From: Ipomoea triloba
Lineage: Eukaryota; Streptophyta; Magnoliopsida; Solanales; Convolvulaceae
DNA: 64,000 bases
Reading direction: 5' to 3'
NCBI RefSeq assembly: GCF_003576645.1
Contig: NC_044923.1
Coordinates: 18,263,944-18,327,943 of the forward strand
Positions 45,023 to 58,059 of the stretch are shown here, piece after piece. The position numbers and the translations under genes were made by a program. The notes beneath the pieces were generated by a model. The model worked only from the letters and a program-made list of their open reading frames with translations, was not told the origin of the DNA and searched no databases. Positions within the stretch are counted from its first letter, which is position 1, and each line of letters begins with the position of its first letter.

Positions 45023-47988
45023 CATACTAGTATGCTACCCGTGCAATGCACGGACTAAATATTTGAAATATTAAAATAATTCTATGTTATTAAAAACTAT
45101 TAATATTATTAAATTTCATATATAATAAGGAAATATTTACTCATTTATAAAGTTTTATTATTTAAAAATTATGTTGATTTGATATGATAAAATTATGAAC
45201 ATAAATATTTGTAATTAAAATATAAATTGATATTTAAGGTGGTTAATTACTAAAATAATAAACTATATTAAAAGAGTTGAATGTAAAGTATTTAAAATTT
45301 CACCCGTGCGATACACAATATTAATTCGATCAATTATATAAGAATATACTCCAAGAGTATTAAGCGATAGTATACAATATTAACTAAATGATATGAATAT
45401 GTGATTGCATGTAAATTCTTTTTTTTTTTCTGACAAATAATAAATTAAGTATAAAACATGTACAAAAAGCTACATAATTACACTTATATATTGTGAATTT
45501 GTGATGCACAAATAGAACATATTATAAAATTCATGTAATATTATGATAATTTCATAATTTTAATACGAAAAATCAATAATAAATTCAAAATATTCTAACA
45601 TAATACGAAGAATTAAATTCTATTATAAATTTAAAACTTAAAATTTTAAAATTTGTTCAAAAAATAATTTTTGAGTACTATTGACTCTAACACAGTATAA
45701 TATTTGTTTAATATACTATTTAAAAATTATTTAAAATAAACACACATTATTACAACACAATTATTTTCACAAATCTAAATGAGACGTAAAATAATAATCT
45801 TTAGACAATTTTTTAATGGAAAATTGTAATTTATGCCCCTCAATAATATGTCAATTATTAATGTCACCCCTGAATTATTAGTGGTGTGTAAATGTCGCCC
45901 CTCAATTTTCAAAACGATACATATTTCTTTGTTGCAACCAACATTTCTTTGTAAAATCATAAGTTAAGATCTCTACTATATTTCCATGGTCATATTGTTG
46001 GTATTGAGTGCTATCATTTAGTCATAAAAAATTGTATTCAACGAAACACCTAATTAAACATCAATATAAAAAAGTTATTTTTTTAAGTACATATAAAAAA
46101 GATATTTAGTAAAATGTAAAATAACAAATTGTAGGCTTAAATATGAGTTTTTGAAAATTTTCAATATTTTTAAATTTTTTAAATGCATAATTTAGAATGA
46201 AACAATAGGTTTAAGTATAATATTTAGCATAATTCCAAATATATAATACTTTTATCACAATTATAATTTTAAAAAATACTGTAATTTTTTTGGAACTATT
46301 CATTTTAGGGTTTCGGACATAAAATTCTCTTTTACTCGTCTCTTATCTTCTCCATCACTCACCACTCTCATACTCACTGTCTTTATCTCTCACCCTTCGC
46401 TGCTCTCACCCACCCATCGCTCTCTCTCTCTGGCTCTTNTGCATTAATTTCAAATCAGTGGAACACACAGTTTTGTAACAGAACACCTTGTTTGCTTGTA
46501 TATTATAAATATAAATAAAATCCACTAAATTTGGTCCGATTCAGTGAGCTAAATTAAGCCATCTGCAATATATACATACTAGTATGCTACCCGTGCAATG
46601 CACGGACTAAATATTTGAAATATTAAAATAATTCTATGTTATTAAAAACTATTAATATTATTAAATTTCATATATAATAAGGAAATATTTACTCATTTAT
46701 AAAGTTTTATTATTTAAAAATTATGTTGATTTGATATGATAAAATTATGAACATAAATATTTGTAATTAAAATATAAATTGATATTTAAGGTGGTTAATT
46801 ACTAAAATAATAAACTATATTAAAAGAGTTGAATGTAAAGTATTTAAAATTTCACCCGTGCGATACACAATATTAATTCGATCAATTATATAAGAATATA
46901 CTCCAAGAGTATTAAGCGATAGTATACAATATTAACTAAATGATATGAATATGTGATTGCATGTAAATTCTTTTTTTTTTTCTGACAAATAATAAATTAA
47001 GTATAAAACATGTACAAAAAGCTACATAATTACACTTATATATTGTGAATTTGTGATGCACAAATAGAACATATTATAAAATTCATGTAATATTATGATA
47101 ATTTCATAATTTTAATACGAAAAATCAATAATAAATTCAAAATATTCTAACATAATACGAAGAATTAAATTCTATTATAAATTTAAAACTTAAAATTTTA
47201 AAATTTGTTCAAAAAATAATTTTTGAGTACTATTGACTCTAACACAGTATAATATTTGTTTAATATACTATTTAAAAATTATTTAAAATAAACACACATT
47301 ATTACAACACAATTATTTTCACAAATCTAAATGAGACGTAAAATAATAATCTTTAGACAATTTTTTAATGGAAAATTGTAATTTATGCCCCTCAATAATA
47401 TGTCAATTATTAATGTCACCCCTGAATTATTAGTGGTGTGTAAATGTCGCCCCTCAATTTTCAAAACGATACATATTTCTTTGTTGCAACCAACATTTCT
47501 TTGTAAAATCATAAGTTAAGATCTCTACTATATTTCCATGGTCATATTGTTGGTATTGAGTGCTATCATTTAGTCATAAAAAATTGTATTCAACGAAACA
47601 CCTAATTAAACATCAATATAAAAAAGTTATTTTTTTAAGTACATATAAAAAAGATATTTAGTAAAATGTAAAATAACAAATTGTAGGCTTAAATATGAGT
47701 TTTTGAAAATTTTCAATATTTTTAAATTTTTTAAATGCATAATTTAGAATGAAACAATAGGTTTAAGTATAATATTTAGCATAATTCCAAATATATAATA
47801 CTTTTATCACAATTATAATTTTAAAAAATACTGTAATTTTTTTGGAACTATTCATTTTAGGGTTTCGGACATAAAATTCTCTTTTACTCGTCTCTTATCT
47901 TCTCCATCACTCACCACTCTCATACTCACTGTCTTTATCTCTCACCCTTCGCTGCTCTCACCCACCCATCGCTCTCTCTCTCTGGCTC
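44888..47988. other. Exact 1.55-kb duplication across an N (probable assembly artefact)
   Basis: Bases from 44888 (TGCATTAATTTC) to 46438 reappear from 46440 at a constant offset of 1552, apparently without a mismatch, separated by one N at 46439. The second copy then continues into unique sequence. Old repeats here have diverged, so identity over 1.5 kb plus an N at the join argues for an unmerged contig overlap. The true block may therefore be 1552 bp shorter. Confidence 0.8.
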
Positions 47989-48085
47989 CTTCGCTGCTCT
48001 CACCCACCCATCGCTCTCTCTCTCTGGCTCTTCGACTCGCACCACCCACCCATCGCTCTCTCTCTCTGGCTCTTCGACTCGCACC
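47970..48085. repeat. Tandem repeat of CTGCTCTCACCCACCCATCG-type units
   Basis: CACCCACCCATCGCTCTCTC plus CTCTGGCTC recurs three times in imperfect units of about 40-50 bp, just before the 42-bp array. Confidence 0.7.
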
Positions 48086-48109
48086 CAGTCACCCCTCTAG
48101 CCCTCTCAA

Positions 48110-48310
48110 TATCTTCGTGAATCTATCTCTGCCTCTCCATTGTACCGTGACTCTCTTCGTGAATCTATCTCTGCCTCTCCATTGTACCGTGACTCCGTCT
48201 CCGATTCTCTCTCTGCCTCTCCATTGTACCGTGACTCCGTCTCCGATTCTCTACCTCCCGGTCCATTGTACCGTGACTCCGTCTCCGATTCTCTACCTCC
48301 CGGGGAGTCT
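48110..48310. repeat. 42-bp tandem repeat, about 4.7 units
   Basis: CCATTGTACCGTGACTC recurs at exact 42-nt spacing (ACCGTG at 48144, 48186, 48228 and 48270). Units differ in the other half (GTGAATCTATCTCTGCCTCT against CGTCTCCGATTCTCTACCTC). Confidence 0.9.
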
Positions 48311-48523
48311 CATCTGTCATCTCACTTTCTGAGTTTCAGATACTCGTAGTCTCAACTCTCATTCTGACTTTTATATATCAGCCACTAAAGATACGCAATT
48401 TTGACTATCAATGATTATTGCATGGCAACAATGCTAGATGCCTAGATCTACGGGGAAAGTAAATTTTTGTTGTCTACATTGGGTATAGTGTAACTTGCAG
48501 CCTACTCCAATAATTAATGACCA

Positions 48524-48587
<64 letters not shown>

Positions 48588-50881
48588 AAACATTAATGAC
48601 CAATATATAACACACAAATATTATATAGTGTTCATATTGATTGTTTGGGTGTTTTTTTTAATAATAAAAGGCTAATAATCTAAATTTGTATGCAAATGAT
48701 GATAAAGTATTGTGATGTCATTTTCTTTATTTATGTATTATGTTAGTTATATTCAGGCCTAAATTATTATTTTAGCTTTTTTCATAAATCTTTTTTATGA
48801 TAATAATGTGTACTAAATTAGTATTGTGCTTTTTTCCGCTTAATATTCATCCCAATTTTTATTGTTTCAGCGCAAAATTCATTGGGATGGTCATAATTTG
48901 ATAATTTTTTTTCCAAATATACATTATAAATTGATAGCCTCACCATCACATACTTATGGTGCACTGCTATAATAGACTGTATCATCAAAACATTGTATTC
49001 CATTTATTTAGATATAGAAGACATTTATATAAAATATACCCACTTAGTTCTTATATAGAAGACGTTAAAAGTGCATGTTTCTGCTGCTAACTCCATTCTT
49101 TCTTAAAAAAGAAGAAAAAAAAAAACTATCTTCATTTTCCAAGACTGTCACGTGAAACCATTTCTCAAAGAAGTAAAAAACAAAAGCAACTAAAAGCATT
49201 CTCTCAATCCTGACAGGTCACATCTCTCTCTTATCATTTTTGTTTTTTTTTTTGACTTCCAAAAGTCATCTCCCAACACTCCAACAGAGAAGGGCGATGG
49301 CGGACAGGCAGAGGCGGAGGTGAACGGCGACGGCAGGGGCGGGGGCGGAGGCGGAGGCGAACGGCGACGGCAAAGGCGAAGAGCGACGGCGGAGGCGAAC
49401 AGAGATAGCGGAGGTCGGTGGAGGAGACCGGGGTGAGATTTGAGACTGTCTCTGCGGCGGACTTTTGTTGACTGAGAAAAGAAAAAAAAAGGGGTGGCTG
49501 AGACCGGGCAGCTGTTGACTGATAACTTTGCAACGCTAACTTAGCTTTCTCTTCATTCATCTAGACATCAGTATTTTGTTTCTTTACAGGAATAGGTAGA
49601 GCTGTGTGAAATTTTCAGTGTCTATCATGCTTTCGAGATTATACAAAACAAATGAGAAAATCAAATAAAAAGTTATCTATATATCACTGCATAAACATAA
49701 AAAATGTAAGAATGAGTTATCACCTCTTATTTTCTGATCTTTTTCTCTCTATGTGCAATTGTGTTTCAATGTGAATGTGAAATTTCACCAGGACATCAGT
49801 ATTTATAGGCTACTTCCCACTAAAATTTAGATTCAAAAAAATGTAATTATTAACTTTTAGCATGCATGCTTTTATTGTAATTTGTAAAAGTAAAAAAATG
49901 TACATTGGTAATGATACTAATCAATTACTTCTGTTGAAAAGCAATCAATAGCATTGGAAAATGGAATACATTAGGTATTCAAATCAGATTACTTCATTAA
50001 GCAATCCATTTAAAAAAAAAAAAAAGGAAAAAAAAAACACAAAATCTTGGGCGGGAGAATGGGGCAATATTATAGGCCAAATCCCCTCTCTTTATTATAA
50101 TAAGAGATTGTTAATTTGTGAGTCTTTAATGCAGTGAAAATACTAACTGATTCTTAGATTTTAATCAAATTAATTATTTCTGTTAAGTTGGTTATTTAAA
50201 ACATAATAAAGAATAAATCAATGTAAAAAAAAATAGATAGAACCAGGATATATTTACGTAGTTCAGAGAACTTCCCCTACATCTGTTGGATCACTAGATC
50301 ATGAAATCCAACTCCACTAGACAATAAACAAGGCTCCGGCCACATTTTCAGTTTTCTGGATCAATAAACAAAGCTTCCACTTCTCTGAAGAATAGCATAT
50401 TATTATGTTGATTGATTAGCATATTACTATGTTGATTGATTTTTGAAGTAATATCCTATTCGTCAGAGAAGTGGAAGCTTTGTTTATTGGTCCAGAAAAG
50501 TGAAGAATTTGTGGAACGTTGATTCCTGCATTTCTACCAACTCAGAAGGTGATGATTATTAGTTGGTGTGAAAAATTAAGCCATAGTTGTAGTATGAAAA
50601 TCTATTCAACCATGTAACATGTGATCTGTCTTGAGTTTCATCTTTGTGTGGCCCCGCAGACGTAGGAGAAGTTCTCCAAACATATCCTGATTATATTTAT
50701 TTTTCTACATTGATTTTTTTTCTTTATTCTGTTTCAAATAACAAACTTAACAAAATAAATTAATTTGATTAAAATTCAAGTAGGATCCCGTTAGAATATT
50801 CATTGCATTCAAGACTCACAAATTAACATATATAAAAGCATGGATCTAAACACTTTGAAGCTCACTTTTCTTCTTCCAAAA

Positions 50882-53090
50882 ATGGCTTTCTTATGGCTGT
50901 TGGTCTTCCTTGTTTCATATTATTCCTTCTTGTGTACAAATGCAAAGCTTATAAGTTCTCTGCCCGGGCAGCCTCAGAACGTGACCTTCAAGCAGTATTC
51001 TGACTATATTGTCACAGATGATCACCATGGCAGAGCTCTGCTCTACTATTTTGTGGAAGCAGAGTCAAAAGATGCACTGTCACTCCCTCTTACATTGTGG
51101 TTTAGTGGAGGTAATATCATCTTTCTTGATGAGAGAGATAGATCAAAAGAGTTAAGTTGATGAACCGAAATCATATATGAAAGGGTGTGTATTTTTGTTG
51201 TGCGGAGGCCAGTAAGGACCAAATCCAGTAACTATAATTGTTGGGCAGAGACTAATAAAGGGTCTAAGTCCAGCACTATCATAGTTGTAGTAGGCGTTAG
51301 GCGCTAGGCGGACCGTAGACTAGCGCCTAGGTGAGGCGACCTATAAAAACAAAAAAAAAAAAATAGTACATATGTGTAGATGTATATCATATATTATATT
51401 ATATTATGTTATATTATATATATATTACTTCTTTTATTTAAATAAATAAATAAATTTAAATATATATAAAATATAATAAAAAATTAACATGACCGACTCG
51501 GTCAGGTTAACTAAGCTAACTCTACCGAGTTGGCGAGTTAACTCGGCCAAATTCTACCGAGTCGGTGGAGTTAAGCACTAGATGGCCGCTTAGGCGATTG
51601 GCCACCTACGCGGCTGCCTAGGGAGCAATTCGCCTCGCATAGGGCGCCTAGGCCGATTTTTGCAATTGTGAGCACCATGACTCTCATAAAAAATGTATGA
51701 ATGTATAACAAAATATAGTTGTGTCTTCGCTACTAGCTATAGTTATAGCTTTTGATGTAGTGATAAACACTTATATATCCTAACTAGTAACATAGAGCTA
51801 AGTCACGGGTTCGAACAATTATAATACTAGCTGGTGATGCTAACAATTTTGTTAATATTTGGCAGGGCCTAGATGTTCTTCTATTGGCCTTGGTCTGTTC
51901 ATGGAAAATGGTCCATTTAGGCCAGGGAAAGATGGGAACCTCATAAAGAATGAGTTTTCTTGGAATTTAGGTAATGCTGTTTTTTCAAGAATCTAATCTT
52001 TTTATTCTTATTTGAATGTTTGGATATATATATATTGACTAATAACTTTATCCATAATGTGATGAAATGATCAGTGTCGAACATGTTATATGTTGACTCC
52101 CCTATTGGAGTTGGATTTTCATACTCTAATACAAGCTCAGACTACAATAATTATTGGAACGATACCATGACAGGTACTAAGTTTTTACCTTGAACGACAA
52201 ACTTTTTCTAAGTTGGTAGATTTGTCTGTTTTGTTTTGTTTACCCTTTTGCTCTCTGGCAGCGCTTGAAAATGCCAAGTTCCTCCTTAAGTGGTTCGAGA
52301 AGTTCCCAAAATATAGAAATCTAGATTTGTACTTAGCCGGGGATATCTATGCAGGTAAACATTAATTAATGTGTAAGCATAAATTATATCACGTGAAAAC
52401 ATAAGCACGTGATAAACAGGATTACAATATAAACTAAAGTGAGTATCTTGAATTTGTCCCTCACTTCTGCTCAATTCTTTCTGGATGGTGATGAGGAATG
52501 AACGTTGTGAGCTGTAAAAGGACCGGTGATCCTTTTATAACCCCATGTCATCAATGTATTTGTATGCTTTTAGGTCTCTTAAACCCTAACAAAACTCTTA
52601 AACATAAATGAAGTCTAGCTACTAGTGTTGCACTATATAACAGATACTTACACTGCATTTGATTAGAATGAAAGAATTAATGGGGAAATGAATTGTAATT
52701 CGGTGCGAAAGAATAAAGTAAAATTTTATATTACATTGTTTGGTAGGCAAGAATAAAATTGGTGAGAACTGAAAGGGAATAAGTAAATAAAGACTAAAAT
52801 ATCCTTGTATTATTATAATAACAGTAATAGTAATAAGGACAAAAATAGAAATTATCATAGGATTCCAATTCCACAAAGTGTGGAATTGCAGTTCATAGGG
52901 AAACCCCGAATTTCAATTCCATCGAATTGCAATTCCCTCCAACCAAATAATGGAATTGCAATTCCGATATTTTCATAACTTATTCTAATGTTATAATAAT
53001 GAATAGGAAAACTTTACATAATGATCATATATCTAGGGTCCGACTTGCATTAATTTGAACTATGTCTTATGTGAGAACGTGCAAACTACA

Positions 53091-53126
<36 letters not shown>

Positions 53127-53886
53127 GCGCCCTTAATTTTGTCCAAACTTTAATTAGTGCCATATAATAGAACGAACCATCATATATCTTTGAAAATGAA
53201 TGTGTGGTGTGCATGTAATGGTATCATCAGGTCACTTTGTACCTCAACTTGCTGCACTAGTACTTGAATACAGCAGGAATGTCAAGCCAATCAAGCTCAA
53301 AGGCATTGCAGTGAGTTCCTTCAATTCAATTCTAAATTATATATATATTTTAAAGTTATTTACAGTATTATTTCAGAATTCATTTGTTTATATATGCATT
53401 TTTATTTATTTTTTGGGTTAATCTTTTCAATGATCAGCTTGGGAACCCACTTCTAGACATTGTGATCAGTGTTGATTCAGCTGATTATCTGTGGTACCAT
53501 GGAGCCATTTCTGCAGAATTGCGCACTATGAAGAAGAAACTATGTAATGATACAAGATTCATCCTCGAGTTCGCACAAAATAAAACATCTGAAGATTGTA
53601 AGAAAATGATGGATAAGATGGACGAGGAGTTGGGCATCGGTTTCGATACCGGGGATATGCTCTTGCCCACATGTGTATCTGGACAACACGACGTAAGTAA
53701 AACATATATGGTGCATACATACAATTGATGTTTTTCATTTTTCTCCTTTGGGTTCCGAATCCCATATGGGGAAGGAGCGTCGTTGTTTGCAAGGTCTTGA
53801 TCATTTACATGGGCTTACTATGTAGTCAATATATAACTCTTTGCTTGTTTTTTTATGTTGGGCGGATGTCTGGTAAATAATAAATC

Positions 53887-53945
<59 letters not shown>

Positions 53946-55805
53946 GAGAGGCATTAGAGATAAACAAATTATATATACACAAATAATAAAAAGTTGAGTT
54001 AGGAGGAACGGTAAACAAATTATATATATACAAATAATAAAAAGTTGAGTTAGGAGGAACGGTAAGTAATGACTTTAATTTAGGAAAGGTCAAAGATATG
54101 ATTCTCACTATTTTAATTGAATTTTTACACTTTTTTGGCCTTTTTAGAAATATTAATAGTGAGATTTTTTTTTTTATTCTTTAAATATAATATGTGCAAG
54201 CATTCTTTTATATTAATAGTGAGATGTATAATTTATAATGTGTTTTCTATTTGAATCATTTTATGAAACTAATTATTTTTCATATTTTGCTATAAATATT
54301 TGTTTTATAAAGTTTTGATGTGTTTTGATTTTTCACCATATTGACCTTTTTAGAAATATTAATAGTGATATTTTTATTCTTTAAAATATAATATGTGCAA
54401 GCATTCTTTTATATTAATAGTGAGATGTATAATTTATAATGTGTTTTCTATTTGAATCATTTTATCAAACTAATTATTTTTCATATTTTGTTATAAATAT
54501 TTGTTTTATAAAGTTTTGATGTATTTTGATTTTTCGCCCATATCCAATAATATTTATGACTATGCGTCCTTGCCCGGTGGCTGGGGATTGTTGGGCGGAG
54601 GTCAGACCAAGTCCAGCATTCAATGTCTCGAAAATGTATTCGGTATAAGGAAATAAATTAAAGTTACACTTCACTAGGTCACGGGTTCAAGTTCCAACAA
54701 TAACATGTTGCGCAGAGGCCGGGCCAGTTGGCCAAGTTCATGTACAGTGCTGCTAGGAAGGAGATTGTTGAGTGAAGACCAGCTACTAACTATAGCACTT
54801 GATCCTAACACTTCGCTTCACTGTTTTAGGTTGCTAGTGAAACAACAGGCATTGGGGATCCATGCCTTGCTGACAGGATAACTGCATACCTAAACAAGCC
54901 AGAAGTTCAGAAAGCTTTACATGCCAATACAACTGGCCTGCCATACCCCTGGGATCTCTGTTTTGGGTATATTATACTTTGTATATACTAGTCTTTTTTA
55001 TGCGCAATATGTAAAATCATATGTCCAATATTTATATTTTCAAAAATAATTAACAAATTCTTGCCAATTAAAATAAAAAATGGTTGCAGGCCTATTAAGT
55101 ATCAGATGGACAATTTAGGTATTAACATCATTGCCACATTGTCAGCATTTCTGAAGAAGGAGCATATCCCAATTCTGCTTTACAGGTTGATTAAGTTTTG
55201 ATAATTCTATCCTCAGTAATTTCTAATATCCCATTTCTGAAGGAGTATATCCCAATTCTAGTTACTTTTTTTTAATTTAAGTATCACTTTTTTTCTTTTT
55301 TTTTTTTAATTTTCAAATAGTGGAGATCAAGATTCAAACATTCCGGTCACACAAACAAGGAAAATTGCAAATATGCTTGCTAGGGATGTGAAGCTCACCA
55401 CTTTGCAGGAGAATGGTCCATGGTATAATGGCTATCAGGTACACCACTTTAATTTGCTAAACTGAATTGAATTGAAACCAAATTAAATTCAAATTCCCTT
55501 TTAATTTCTTATGCAAAAGTTAATTTTGGAATAATTTAACCCGTGCGTGTTCAGGTTTTCACTTTAAGTATAGGTCAAGAGTTTATCTTCTCGGTTATTA
55601 GCTGGTTGGCTGTGCTATTTTGTAGGTGGGAGGATGGAGTGAAGCATTTGGTATATTGAGGGAAGGGAAAAATGTGACATATTTGACGTTTGCAACAGTT
55701 AAGGGGGGAGCTCATATGGTGCCATTTACATCTCCTTCTCAATCTCTTATACTTTTCAAATCATTTATCAATGGATCTCCACCACCCACAACTAGCCTCA
55801 ACTAG
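50882..55805 (+). CDS. Serine carboxypeptidase-like protein (SCPL gene 4), catalytic Ser replaced by Ile
   Basis: Inferred exons: 50882-51110, 51866-51970, 52075-52173, 52262-52354, 53231-53310, 53438-53692, 54830-54966, 55090-55185, 55321-55438 and 55626-55805. They join to 1392 nt, 463 aa, with no stop. It is the closest paralogue of gene 3. The nucleophile motif reads GDIYAG (Ile173; codon ATC against AGT in gene 3), so the triad is lost, while Asp369 (SGDQD) and His434 (GGAH) remain. The oxyanion loop is GGPRCSS, with Arg for Gly. A frame open upstream (ATG at 50840) would add 14 residues, but I chose 50882 because all paralogues start MxFLW and gene 3 is out of frame there. Intact splicing and frame in a dead enzyme suggest either recent loss or a non-catalytic role. 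Confidence 0.9.
51289..51690. repeat. TAGGCG-rich element in SCPL gene 4 intron 1
   Basis: TAGGCGTTAGGCGCTAGGCG on the left and GGGCGCCTAGGCCGATTTTT on the right, with an AT-rich middle, match the nested element at about 13500-13850 in inverted orientation. Absent from gene 3 intron 1. Confidence 0.6.
53896..53943. repeat. (TA)n microsatellite, SCPL gene 4 intron 6
   Basis: A TA tract followed by ACAGAGAGAGG. Downstream, a segment of about 180 bp with TATTAATAGTGAGAT and AATATGTGCAAGCATTC occurs twice in tandem (54140-54340 and 54345-54535). Confidence 0.8.
54572..54810 (+). repeat. TGTTGGGC...CTAACA dispersed element, SCPL gene 4 intron 6
   Basis: Starts TTGTTGGGCGGAGGTCAGAC and ends CACTTGATCCTAACA, 20 bp before the exon 7 acceptor. 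It includes a B-box-like GTCACGGGTTCAAGTTCC. Gene 3 has the same element at the same place (about 36670-36933), so it predates the gene 3/4 duplication. Confidence 0.6.
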
Positions 55806-55915
55806 CTTGCTACTGATGCATGCTTAGGAACACATATATATTGTTAAATTTGTGTACTACAATGAGCTATCAAAGTTCATTTTTTCTTTCTTTTTTTAAA
55901 AAAAAAAAGAAAAAG

Positions 55916-55986
55916 AAAAAGAAAAGAAAAGAAATTACCAGTGTAATAAAATTTATTACACTGGTAATTTCTTTTCTTTTCTTTTT
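55916..55986. repeat. Perfect 35-bp palindrome in the 3' flank of SCPL gene 4
   Basis: The arms 55916-55950 and 55952-55986 are exact inverted copies around a single base. The left arm matches gene 3's single copy (TTACCAGTGTAATAAAA); the right arm is extra. It could form a strong hairpin in the 3' UTR. Confidence 0.85.
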
Positions 55987-56059
55987 TTTTTAAACTTTAA
56001 ATAAATTGTGTTATTCCATTAATAATTAAGAAAATTGATGTATTGTTGAATAAATTTGA

Positions 56060-57363
56060 AAAAGTATTTTGTTATTATAATATGTTCATAAACTTACTTT
56101 TATTTGAAAAAAGTATCAAATAAATCCTAAAGCACAAAATAGTGTAATTGAGTCCATAATTATAAAAAAAAAAACAATTGAATCCTAATTTGATTTATTC
56201 GACAATTATCATTGATTTGACATTAACCAAACTCAAAAAATTGATTCTTGGCTTTGAATATGGAACCGCCTTAAATCTTCTGGCAAGTTGTCCACTTTTA
56301 GAGGTGCCTACAATTTAAGCAGAGAATTAATCATTGTGTCCAAAATCTTGATTTACATCAAAAAAAAAAAAAAAAAAAAATCTAAGTGGCCAAGACTATT
56401 TCACAGTAGCCATGTATCTTGTTGTCTAACCGAGCTGAGACTGCCATTTGACATTTTATTTTTGTAGTTTTTTTTTTTTTAAACTTTGTTTAAAAATAAT
56501 TTTGTAAAAAAAAAGTTTAATTTTTCATTTTTGTCACATTATCACCACATTGGAAAAATAGACAAATAGCATACATGGAATCTTTGTCAATGCAACATCA
56601 GTTGTAACCTGTTAAATTGATGAAACTAACACTTCATTGCACTTTTTTTAAGGGTTCTTGATGAAATCCTTTTTTTTTTCTTTAATTAGTGGGCTCAATT
56701 ACACTATTTGGTCGATAAAGAGATTTATTTAACACTTTTTAAAATCACAAATTACTAGTTCACATCATTGATATACTACCATTCCATATTTTCATGTACC
56801 TATTGGGGTGACGAGAAAGACCAATAGCTCTTATTCGATAATCTATATTGAGTTATGATGAATGAAAACTCTACGTGGGTAGTGTTTATTTCATTATCAA
56901 AACTTGCTGAAACTCTTTCCAGAAACATTTTTTTTTTGTCATTTTTTAATTAATCAAATTTTTTTGAAAAGTTTCAAGTAACTTTCTAATTAATCAATAA
57001 TTTTGAATTCTGTTTCCTAGGTCGGAAATGTATTTTCAACCTATTTTCACCACCTAGATTAAAATTTTTTTGAAAATGCACTTCGTCGGTCAGAAAACAA
57101 TATAACATATTGATGAATATGAATTTACAAATATAGAAGCCATTGATGATATTCTTTAATTAGTTTATCAACTTAATGAGCATAATCTAAAGTTTGTATT
57201 TTTTTTTTTATAATGAAGATGTTAATGAAAACATAAATGATTTGAATGTTTATATTTAAAAATATTTTGGTGGTTAGACATTATATTTGTATTTTAAATC
57301 GACTTTGTGGAAATTAGAATTTTCTATTTATAATTATTTATTAGCGATTTTTGGAATATTAAA
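56060..57363. other. AT-rich intergenic stretch, no gene seen
   Basis: No coding frame or terminal-repeat structure that I can support. A(n) and T(n) runs are frequent (56360-56380, 56468-56480). Confidence 0.5.
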
Positions 57364-57449
57364 CTCATAACCAGGGCCGGCCCTGAGGGGGGTTTAGGGT
57401 GGGCGCCTGCCCAGGGCCCATCTCTATAGAGGGGTCCATAGGCCAGAAG

Positions 57450-57720
57450 ATGTTAAATTATTGTGTGGACAATGGTCCACATAGTGTTGTGTGGACCATA
57501 AAAAAAAATACATTTTTAATATACTAAATGTACATTATTTATGTATTGAATTTACATTATACAATATAATGTACATTCAGTACACAAATAATGTACATCT
57601 CCTGAATACAATTTACATTATTTTTATACTGAATGTACATATTTTTATACTGAATGTACATTATCTAATAATATGGTCTACAAAGCTGGGTGGACCATGG
57701 TCCACACAATAATGATTGCC
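57450..57720. mobile_element. Palindromic MITE nested in the hAT element
   Basis: Ends ATTATTGTGTGGACAATGGT and GGACCATGGTCCACACAATA are inverted copies, and internal TGTACATT repeats resemble 36406-36666. Confidence 0.65.
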
Positions 57721-58059
57721 ATAAGATATACGGAGTATTATATATCTAATACTACTTATTATATATTAAAAAATAGGGTTAATTGTTTCTGGAAGTCGAG
57801 AACTGAACTCACAAAGACTGAAAGAGACGTTGTCGCACACCCACCGCTCACGCCGCCCAGGAGTATAAGGGTCGCTGGTCGCGCCTACGCCACACCAACC
57901 ACTCAAATACTTAAAGATTTTTGATTGATTGATTCATATAAATGCCAGCTGCTTTTGTTCTTCTTTTTTTTTTTTTGTTAAGATCAATTTTATAATAATT
58001 TTTTTTATACAATGTTGCCTAAAAAATATTCGGCTTACCATCTCTTGTGGGTAGAAATA

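Larger units (their letters stand above)
45023..50838. other. Insertion block upstream of SCPL gene 4
   Basis: Sequence absent from gene 3's upstream region. It starts TACATACTAGTATGCTACCC with GTGCAATGCACGG and ends near AACATATATAAAAGC. It includes the duplicated 1.55 kb, two tandem arrays (47960-48310), a (TA)n tract (48530-48585) and a GC-rich GGCGGAGGCGAACGGCGACG patch (49290-49420). I find no transposase, no recognisable gene and no clear terminal repeats. Confidence 0.5.

Noticed and set aside
45775..47512. Two identical 61-codon frames on the minus strand
   Set aside because: They arise from the duplicated assembly block; codon use and context are not gene-like.
49234..49560. 108-codon Arg/Pro-rich frame on the minus strand
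   Set aside because: It spans a low-complexity GGCGGAGGCGA repeat; no recognisable domain and no splice or promoter signals.
50840..50881. Upstream in-frame ATG adding 14 residues to SCPL gene 4
   Set aside because: The matching segment in gene 3 is out of frame and the signal peptide begins at MAFLW in the paralogues.
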